From Ophiobolus disseminans (taxonomy: Eukaryota > Ascomycota > Dothideomycetes > Pleosporales > Phaeosphaeriaceae), in assembly GCA_010093685.1 (NCBI GenBank), contig MU006261.1, positions 1 through 24,774 of the forward strand: 24,774 nt of DNA, in the 5' to 3' direction. This document shows positions 18,642-24,774 of the stretch, one piece after another (position 1 is the stretch's first letter; the number at the start of each line of letters is the position of its first letter). A model generated the notes under the pieces. The model was given only the letters and a program-made list of their open reading frames with translations, had not been told where the DNA came from and did no database searches. The position numbers and the translations under genes are program-made.

Positions 18642-19072
18642 ATGACCTCTAGAAGATCGCAGCAAGAATCCTTCCGGAAGCGGAAGAATAATTTCATTCG
18701 CCGAGGACATGAGATAAGCGATCGTTACAAGGTTGGGGTATGGATATGTATTCTTAAGGACAATGGCCAGTTATACGTGTACAACTCTGACCCAACCCGT
18801 CCAAACTGGCCCCCAACTCGTGAACAATTGGTAAGTCTTTTTGAATTGCTGTATGTGTTCTGTTCTCATAATTCACTTTTAAGGCATCGACGTATCCAGT
18901 GCCAGTAATAAAAAGTCGGGAAGATTTTTCGTCCGAAAAGCGGGCATACAGGAAAATTTCACCCGCGAAGCCTGTTTCACTACTTCCCAAGTACTTGCCA
19001 AAGCCGCCGGTCCCAGATTATGCCCAAGAAGACGCATCCTCGGGTAAATCCTTAAAAAGAACTAGAGAATAG
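18642..19072 (+). CDS. MADS-box-like (SRF-type) mini-protein
   Basis: Exons 18642-18830 and 18884-19072 encode 125 aa; the 53-nt intron (GTAAGT donor) joins REQL to ASTYPVPVIKS in phase. The first 50 residues align by eye with the MADS core: FRKRKNNFIRRGHEIS corresponds to the basic helix, and KVGVWICILKDNGQLYVYNS to the beta strands of the dimer interface. Then PNWPPT, typical of short fungal MADS-like proteins, and a Pro/Lys-rich tail ending KSLKRTRE. The canonical N-arm is shortened, so DNA binding may be degenerate. It may regulate its neighbour FRE, though no evidence shows this. Assignment moderate. Confidence 0.68.
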
Positions 19073-19234
19073 GGATTTCTACAGTAACTGGTTACGCACA
19101 TGCTATCACTCGGAGCGACTAAAATGGGCTTAGCCTTTGCCATAAAGATTTTGACAGGCTTTAAAAAAGGGATGGGATGTAGATTCTAGTAGCATCCTCA
19201 ATTTCGTACTGGATAATGAGTATAGCGGTTCTAG

Positions 19235-19242
19235 TATATAAA
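19235..19242 (+). promoter_or_regulatory. TATA box of the 19287 gene
   Basis: TATATAAA, 45 bp upstream of the first ATG (19287). Confidence 0.55.
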
Positions 19243-19286
19243 ACCAAAAGTTTGCATATGAGAAAGCATCAGTGCAGGACGTGAAC

Positions 19287-20846
19287 ATGAGCCCTACAAA
19301 TACAAGCAACAAGAATGCAAGTAACAAGAATACTATAGATAAACATAAGACTGCACTTAACAATGGCGTCGGGAAGAATTTAAGAGCTACGAGAAGTCAG
19401 ACCAAAACGATAGTTCAGACGCACGACCAAAGATATGACAATCTTGTAAAGGAACAAAATAATCTCATAAATCTCATAGGCGAAGGTCTTGCAACATCTC
19501 AGGACACATCTCGATTAGAGGAAGTAAACAAGTCACTAAAATTGTACAATACGGCTACTGGACAGACAGAGGACGGCGAGCCAATGGATGCCGAAAATTC
19601 CAGTGAAACCACGGACAATCCCCAGCGAGCTCAGGGAGACGACCAGGCCGAGAGTTCCAGTGCAGCCATGGGCAACGCCCAGCGAGCCCAGGGAGACGAC
19701 CAGGCCGAGAGTTCTAGTGCAGCCATAGGCAACGCCCAGCGAACTAGCGAAATAGAACATGCTAAGGCGCCTCGCTTAGCCGTAAACGACGCACAGGGAG
19801 TCATCAAACGAGAGCAAACCGAAGCCAAAGAAAATCTTACCGATAATGATCTGGGTATGACGTGGACCGTTGACATTGATGATAGTCACTTCGAGCCATC
19901 ACTTGGAGGTGTTCCAAAACAAGCCTTTGGCCATCGCCAAAAGGGTCTCACAACTCTGTACTGTGTTCGATATGGAGATAATGAAGCTTTCAGTGCCAAA
20001 TTCGATTCAACACTTCCTACCGGTGACACATACGATAAACAAAGAGATGTCACGCAGCGTAGCAATCGTATCGTGGAACGTATCGTGGAAATCCACAGAG
20101 AAAAGAGACAGCCACTTCCAGATTTTCTCAGCCAAGTCCAAATCTTAGTTGTCTACTGGGAGAACAAACGAAGTGTTGGACATGATGCAGGGGTTGAGGT
20201 ATTGGATCCCGACTTTAGGGGCAAACGACCGCCTACCCGGTGCTTCATCAGGTTAAATCCTAAGCTCTACAAGGATTATGACATAAAGAACAACACTGGA
20301 TACAGCCATGAAACCAGATCGATAATGAAACTGATACAGAAAGGATGTGACGATTGGCAAAAGTCCATTTCACTATACAACAAGGCGGTGCAACTCGAGA
20401 ACGCGTTCGAAGAGAAATTCATGGGAAACGTGTCTGGCAGACCTCCTCCACTGTGCGAGTTGGTAGATGAGAGGAGCACAACGGAGCGACGTTCAAAGTC
20501 ACGATATATCAGAGACGAAGAGTCACCAAACGAGCGTACCTCAATGCCGCGTCTTCGGTCCCGCACGGCCGTTCCGGAGGCATACAATAGAAGCACGAAC
20601 GTCGACGCTGAGCCGATCCTGCTGAGATCGATGTCGCCACGTCAGCTCACTCCGCCTACACGAGATGGCCGGCATAAGCGAGGTACCACAGAGCCGATAG
20701 GAAAGAAAACACCACGTGAACAGTTTCACACGGATTATTGCGAGCTCTTTGAGAAAGACATAAGCACGAAATACGAAGACCTGTCTAAAAAGGAGCAGGC
20801 TATGTATGTTGCTCAATTTACGGAATGGAAAGCGCTTAATATGTAA
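19287..20846 (+). CDS. Unrecognised 519-aa repeat-containing charged protein
   Basis: A single exon; the frame opens slightly earlier, but the first ATG is 19287. An Asn/Thr-rich start (SPTNTSNKNASNKN) leads to a basic patch (LRATRSQTK), a coiled-coil segment (NLVKEQNNLINLIGEGL), and a tandem 19-residue repeat (QRAQGDDQAESSSAAMGNA). A globular region (about 190-380) is the most protein-like: MTWTVDIDDSHFEPSLGG, KGLTTLYCVRYGDNEAF, QILVVYWENKRSVGHD and TRCFIRLNPKLY. A disordered Arg/Ser-rich tail ends with a short helical domain (FHTDYCELFEKDISTKYEDL, KKEQAMYVAQFTEWKALN) that recalls HMG-like packing, but weakly. No family recognised. Possibly nuclear. The gene is uninterrupted, with no intron evident. 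Confidence 0.75.
   Translation: MSPTNTSNKNASNKNTIDKHKTALNNGVGKNLRATRSQTKTIVQTHDQRYDNLVKEQNNLINLIGEGLATSQDTSRLEEVNKSLKLYNTATGQTEDGEPMDAENSSETTDNPQRAQGDDQAESSSAAMGNAQRAQGDDQAESSSAAIGNAQRTSEIEHAKAPRLAVNDAQGVIKREQTEAKENLTDNDLGMTWTVDIDDSHFEPSLGGVPKQAFGHRQKGLTTLYCVRYGDNEAFSAKFDSTLPTGDTYDKQRDVTQRSNRIVERIVEIHREKRQPLPDFLSQVQILVVYWENKRSVGHDAGVEVLDPDFRGKRPPTRCFIRLNPKLYKDYDIKNNTGYSHETRSIMKLIQKGCDDWQKSISLYNKAVQLENAFEEKFMGNVSGRPPPLCELVDERSTTERRSKSRYIRDEESPNERTSMPRLRSRTAVPEAYNRSTNVDAEPILLRSMSPRQLTPPTRDGRHKRGTTEPIGKKTPREQFHTDYCELFEKDISTKYEDLSKKEQAMYVAQFTEWKALNM
19623..19736 (+). repeat. 57-bp tandem repeat, two full copies, inside the 19287 gene
   Basis: Units 19623-19679 and 19680-19736 differ at about three positions, one of which changes Met to Ile. 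A partial third copy begins at 19737. Each unit encodes 19 residues and keeps the frame. The high identity suggests recent expansion, so length could vary between strains. Confidence 0.85.
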
Positions 20847-20901
20847 GGGAAAGGGTGGCATCAAATTTGTTAAACACTTAATTGTTGATAGCGCGTGCGT
20901 T

Positions 20902-20909
20902 TATATAAA
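20902..20909 (+). promoter_or_regulatory. TATA box of the DUF1996 gene
   Basis: TATATAAA, 48 bp upstream of ATG 20958. It lies inside the upstream extension of the frame (20895), which argues for the downstream start and hence for a signal peptide at the very N-terminus. Confidence 0.55.
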
Positions 20910-20957
20910 GTAGGTAGGTTAGAAATTTATCGATTAATCAATCGCTCCAGCGCAGCT

Positions 20958-22125
20958 ATGCACTTCAGTTTGTTCCTACTTATAAGTAGTTTTTCTTACC
21001 TATCTGACGCATTTTGGCGCTTACCGTGCTACTCGCGATTAGGCGTTTTTAGGATTGATCCAATCGTCTCCAGAGGAGCACCATCTACACATGCACATAC
21101 ATTGCACGGAGCACAGAGTAAGGTGCTTATGGAAATTTTCTACTAAAGGGATGATCTAACGTATCACCCATACAGATCTAAACTTCAAGTCAACATACTA
21201 TGACCTACTCAGTTCAAGCTGCACCTCATGTGCAGTCCTTCAGGATATGTCTGCTTACTGGACCCCTCCCCTTATGTTTTATCACCTAAACGGCACGATA
21301 GACATCGTTCCACAGGTGGGTGGTATGCTAATGTATGTAGGAGTTTCAAGATCTTACTAGGTGTACCACTAACGGTTATCAGCTACTATCACCTTTTCGG
21401 AGAGAACATAAAAGCGTTCCCGATCGGATTCGAGATGGTCGCCGGTGATGCAGGGAGGCGTAGTGCTTCGACATTGCTTACAGACAACACAACACAAACA
21501 GCCCTTGCGCAAAGAGCGGTTGGGTTTACTTGTCTGGATTACAAAGCCACTGCCAAAGCAGAAGGAGCTCTGGAACGCCATCATCTACCTCATAAATCAA
21601 TTATCGATTCTAAGTGTACAGATGGACTGCGCCTCGAGCTGATGTTTCCTTCGTGCTGGGATGGCACTAGTGTCGCTACGCACGATCATAAGTCTCACGT
21701 AGCTTACCCTCATCTTGTCAGGGAAGGCAAGTGCCCTGATGGCTTTGAGTCGCGTCTTCCAGCTCTCTACTACGAAACAGTTTGGAATACAGCAGCATTT
21801 CGTGATATAGACGGGCATTTTCTCCTGAGCAATGGCGACCATAGAGGTACGATATGCATGCTCTAATCTCCACGAAGCTAACTCGACCAAAGGCTATAGC
21901 TACCATGGAGATTTTCAGAATGGATGGGATACGGATGTCTTGCAGCGTGCTATTAACAATTGCAGGAACTCGCTAGGGTTGATAGACGACTGCAAAGAGT
22001 TCTCACTCCAGTCTCCTTCTAAGGCTAGCAGATGCACTCTAGCTACGCCAGCAATTCTTGCGAATGAAAGCTGCATTGGGCCACAAGCACGACTTTGTGG
22101 TAACAACACGGTGCTAAAAGTGTAA
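20958..22125 (+). CDS. Secreted DUF1996 domain protein
   Basis: Exons 20958-21117, 21176-21332, 21383-21846 and 21893-22125 encode 337 aa. Introns of 58, 50 and 46 nt each have a CTAAC branch point and keep phase. A signal peptide (MHFSLFLLISSFSYLSDA) precedes FWRLPCYSRLGVFRIDPIVS and the THAHTLHGAQ segment that opens DUF1996. Further landmarks: TSCAVLQDMSAYWTPPLMFY, GGML-IYYHLFGENIKAFP, LMFPSCWDGTSVATHDHKSH, CPDGFESRLPALYYE, FLLSNGDHR and YSYHGDFQNGWDTDVLQ. The Cys content fits an extracellular disulphide-bonded protein. DUF1996 proteins are secreted fungal proteins of unsettled biochemical role, sometimes fused to WSC domains; none is visible here. Intact. Confidence 0.92.
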
Positions 22126-22847
22126 CATAACATCTACTTGGTCAAGTTAGTGTACGATTTAGATTTTAGGCTCATTCAAGTTAACAGAATAAATCAAACG
22201 TTGATGTCAATCAAGGTCCTTCACTGCGTAGCTAAGTTACTTCGGCTCATGTTGAGCAGCTCCGCTTGCGTGGTGTAATTTACCTATATTAACCTAGCCG
22301 ACACACCTGTAGCTGTGCAGAGCCTATTACTTACAGGCGCTTAGAGGATATTAGATAAATTAGCACTTTTTTTCGGTCTTAGCACAGACACTAGCAATGA
22401 TAAACTTTGGAACTTAGCGAACTCTTCTTTCAGTCCAACGGCCTTAAATCTTTACTGCATAATTAGCATCATAATTACAGTATAGTAACTTGGCAACTTT
22501 GCATATCCTAGATTCGACAGTCATCACTTTTGGAAGACCAACATCTGAGGTCGCTAGACATCAACTGCTTAAACATCAAAAATCTGGCATGGATTACATT
22601 TCACGTTAGGCACGCTTACTTGTATAGGCCCGACTAACTTACGTTAAACTCAAATTTGATGAAATTCCTAACAAGCTTGCGCTACCACAGAATGTACGGA
22701 ACATTACTTACAAAGAGACAGGTTAACGTTAAATTGGTTGATAAAATTAGGTTCAAATAGTAGCATGGAGATAGTGATAATAGTTGTATTTGTGGATTGC
22801 TTGGTTCTGTATTAGGAAAGAAACATTGTTGCTACGATCAAACAACG
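22126..22847. other. AT-rich intergenic region, no gene seen
   Basis: About 720 bp, visibly richer in A and T than its neighbours, with no usable frame. It lies between the 3' ends of the DUF1996 gene and the minus-strand gene at 22848, so it should hold only 3' UTRs. Could be RIP-degraded sequence, but no repeat partner is visible. Confidence 0.5.
22188..22193 (+). promoter_or_regulatory. Candidate polyadenylation signal of the DUF1996 gene
   Basis: AATAAA, 63 bp after the stop codon at 22125. Confidence 0.4.
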
Positions 22848-23723
22848 TTACTTCCCAACATCTGCGTTCTGCTGATTCATTCTCTCCCCAGTTACGACTC
22901 CCTCCTCGTCTGAACTATCATCAATAGCTTGTATGTTTATGTGATCCTCCTTCAGTTGGACGTAGTCCTTTTCCAGAATCCATATGAAACCTCCCTGTTT
23001 GGTTCGTACTTGACAAACCTGAAGGTCGAGCATGTGATCCTCCTTCTTGAAATCAAAGTCGGCTACTGAGAAATTTCGAGGATCCTCAACCTCAAACTTT
23101 ACTGCTCGATTCTTCACTCCTTCAACTTCCGGCAACACAGTCTCTTTGTCATTCACGACTTCTTTGCCATCTGAGTTGGTGTTACTGTCGTCAAATAGGA
23201 TACCCTCGTCACCTCCTTTTGTATTTTGAGCCTGATACTCTTCCTCTTCTTTACTCAGTGCTTCTGGTAGCCCTGATTTCTTCTCGTCCAACAAATCCTG
23301 GGTCTTTCCACGCTCTTTAGATATACTTTCTGGGAGGTTGCTTTGATTAGTTGTTCGATGATTTGCAATACAAAGACTCGACTTATGTTCGCAACACATA
23401 AAGTGCCCACAAGATGACTTGTAAAGTCCTGATCCAAGTTTGAATTTGCAACCCAGCTTAGCATAGCATCTGTCCAATATACCAGGCTGGTCGAGAAACG
23501 GCCATGAATCTTCCTTAGGGTCCTGCTTCCCGAAAGACGCCATCATGTCTTGTTTCAATTCCTCGGATTTTTCCAGGTCATTGATCCTTGTTTTCTCATC
23601 AAGAAGCAAAAAGAGGGCACGCCTAAAATCGGCAGTCAAACGCAGGGTAACATTTTCCTCCCCCGATTTCGCATCTGCATAGTTGAGCAAGTCGGTGTGC
23701 ACTTTGTTGACTATTTCTTCCAT
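22848..23723 (-). CDS. Unrecognised acidic protein with a Cys/His cluster
   Basis: From ATG 23723 the frame runs 291 codons to TAA at 22848. It stays open upstream to 23888 without another ATG, and the upstream part still looks coding (KKYKYDKTAQ), so a 5' exon may be missing. Residues about 90-120 hold a cysteine/histidine-dense block (CYAKLGCKFKLGSGLYKSSC, then GHFMCCEHKSSLC) that could bind zinc. After it come a Glu/Lys-rich low-complexity region with a repeated LPExxSKE motif, then a more ordered end (DLQVCQVRTKQGGFIWILEK) and an acidic tail. No family recognised. N-terminus uncertain. Confidence 0.6.
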   Translation of the reverse strand: MEEIVNKVHTDLLNYADAKSGEENVTLRLTADFRRALFLLLDEKTRINDLEKSEELKQDMMASFGKQDPKEDSWPFLDQPGILDRCYAKLGCKFKLGSGLYKSSCGHFMCCEHKSSLCIANHRTTNQSNLPESISKERGKTQDLLDEKKSGLPEALSKEEEEYQAQNTKGGDEGILFDDSNTNSDGKEVVNDKETVLPEVEGVKNRAVKFEVEDPRNFSVADFDFKKEDHMLDLQVCQVRTKQGGFIWILEKDYVQLKEDHINIQAIDDSSDEEGVVTGERMNQQNADVGK

Positions 23724-23954
23724 AATAAAATTGTAAAGCGAAAGGTTTGTATGAGAGAGACACTGAGCTGTTTTGTCGTACTTATACTTCTTATCAACTG
23801 CGCTAGGGAAATCAGCCACCGTCGTTTTGCGATGGTCGTCAGAAATTTGACCTGCTCTTTTCTTAGGCGGCTTTAGCCAACACTTACATTAAAGGCTATT
23901 ACTGTATCCTGAAAAACCTACAGCAGACTTAGTACTGGCCTAAAAGTCTCAGGC

Positions 23955-24443
23955 ATGAAACTCCAGGCCTTTGTTCTTCTTATCTCGCTCTCAGATGCAA
24001 GACATTTGTTGGACAATGGATCGGATAGCAACCAAAGCAAGGTCTGCCTGGACTTCACCACTTCATCTCCAGAACGAATAATGGAATTGCTTGCTTCCCC
24101 TGCTCCGTCAACTACCGCAAGCCTCCCTCTATCAATACTCAATGGGAAAAACAGAACAAGTGCTTTCCATATCTTCCCAACTAGCCCACCTCTTCGTGCG
24201 TCGGTGTCTTCATGGGCAAGCAAGACAGGTGCTTCCCATTACTTCCCGATTAGTTCTTCGCTCTGCGTACCATCGCCTAAATGGGGGAATGGAACAAATG
24301 CTACGCAGAACTCATCTACGCCAACATCTTCGTCATACGTGCCGTCATCTGGTGGGTGGAATTTGTGGCATCAAGATGGGAAAGCATTGATGTGGCAGGC
24401 GCTGGTTGTCTTCATTGCAGTCTCACTTTCTGTTGCGCTCTGA
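23955..24443 (+). CDS. Small secreted Ser/Thr-rich protein with GPI-like C-terminus
   Basis: 162 aa, ATG at 23955. The N-terminus is a likely signal peptide (MKLQAFVLLISLSDA). The mature part is Ser/Thr/Pro-rich with several N-glycosylation sequons (NQS, NRT, NGT, NAT, NSS). The C-terminus ends in a hydrophobic stretch with no charged residue after it (WQALVVFIAVSLSVAL), preceded by small residues, as in GPI-anchored cell-wall or membrane proteins. Such a layout fits a surface protein or a secreted effector. Only composition supports this; no family was recognised. Confidence 0.6.
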   Translation: MKLQAFVLLISLSDARHLLDNGSDSNQSKVCLDFTTSSPERIMELLASPAPSTTASLPLSILNGKNRTSAFHIFPTSPPLRASVSSWASKTGASHYFPISSSLCVPSPKWGNGTNATQNSSTPTSSSYVPSSGGWNLWHQDGKALMWQALVVFIAVSLSVAL

Positions 24444-24774
24444 GTAAGCCTTACAATGAAGCTTTGCGCATGATTACATAGGTACATAGACAATGTCACG
24501 ATCACACAACAACTCAAACAGCGTCTCTGTAGAGGGATTTCTGAGCTAAAAGAGTTGGACGCTAGGTTGTGCATTTGGATGATGTGGTGATATGGTAACC
24601 CGACAAGATGCCAACCAACGCTCCGTCGGGCAGCCAAAGCAGCTGGTATAGCATGATTTGTATCAGCTACCTTTTCCAATACAGTGCTGACCGAAATCGG
24701 TTTCCGGTTCCCGCACACAATTTGTTGTCAGCGCACGGTTCTCCAAACGTACGCTTACTGTATTAGTCCTAGCA
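24444..24774. other. Right edge, no confident gene
   Basis: 331 bp. A minus-strand frame (24371-24718) overlaps the 3' end of the GPI-type gene. It has no recognisable motif, and I treat it as unassigned. A gene extending beyond the edge cannot be excluded. Confidence 0.4.

Noticed and set aside
19272..19286. Start of the repeat-containing gene at 19272
   Set aside because: The codon there is GTG; the first ATG is 19287, 45 bp after the TATA box.
1..24774. A DUF3435 captain tyrosine recombinase in the window
   Set aside because: No frame shows recombinase features; the long unassigned genes (14180, 19287, 22848) do not resemble it.

Overview
The window is filamentous ascomycete (Pezizomycotina) nuclear DNA. 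Evidence: 21 short GT-AG introns (44-65 nt) can be placed by exact reading-phase continuity, many with CTAAC-like branch points, and the gene families are characteristically fungal (Zn2Cys6 cluster, CSC1/DUF221 channel, DUF3723, DUF1996, ferric reductase, patatin with RING-like fingers, ankyrin-ZZ). Most genes only become complete once these introns are removed; open frames taken alone show fragments.

Layout. 1-851: 3' end of an ankyrin-repeat protein ending in a ZZ zinc finger, with an in-frame stop. 1684-4079: CSC1/OSCA-type channel. 4768-5892: BTB/POZ protein. 5954-6696 (-): small Zn2Cys6 regulator interrupted by a stop. 7026-9209 (-): DUF3723 protein, head to head with a patatin-like phospholipase pseudogene (9356-12263). 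13.2-16.65 kb: a pseudokinase surrounded by three small coiled-coil proteins. 16668-18530 (-): ferric reductase, head to head with a MADS-like mini-gene (18642-19072). 19287-20846: unrecognised 519-aa protein with a 57-bp tandem repeat. 20958-22125: secreted DUF1996 protein. 22848-23723 (-): unrecognised acidic protein with a Cys/His cluster. 23955-24443: small secreted protein with a GPI-like tail.

Main interpretation. DUF3723, ferric reductase (FRE), patatin-like (PLP) and NLR/ankyrin-type genes are the four accessory families reported to recur with Starship captains (DUF3435 tyrosine recombinases). Three are clearly present within 12 kb and the fourth plausibly at the left edge. I therefore read the window as probable cargo of a Starship giant transposon, or of a degraded one. 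No captain and no element border is visible, so this is inference.

Decay. Three genes carry five in-frame stops (163, 6185, 9473, 12009, 12195). All are TAA or TAG and all can be explained by CAR-to-TAR (C to T at CpA), the context favoured by repeat-induced point mutation (RIP). The neighbouring DUF3723, FRE, pseudokinase, MADS-like and DUF1996 genes remain open, so decay is selective. The part most worth testing for undescribed biology is the pseudokinase/coiled-coil block at 13.2-16.65 kb.
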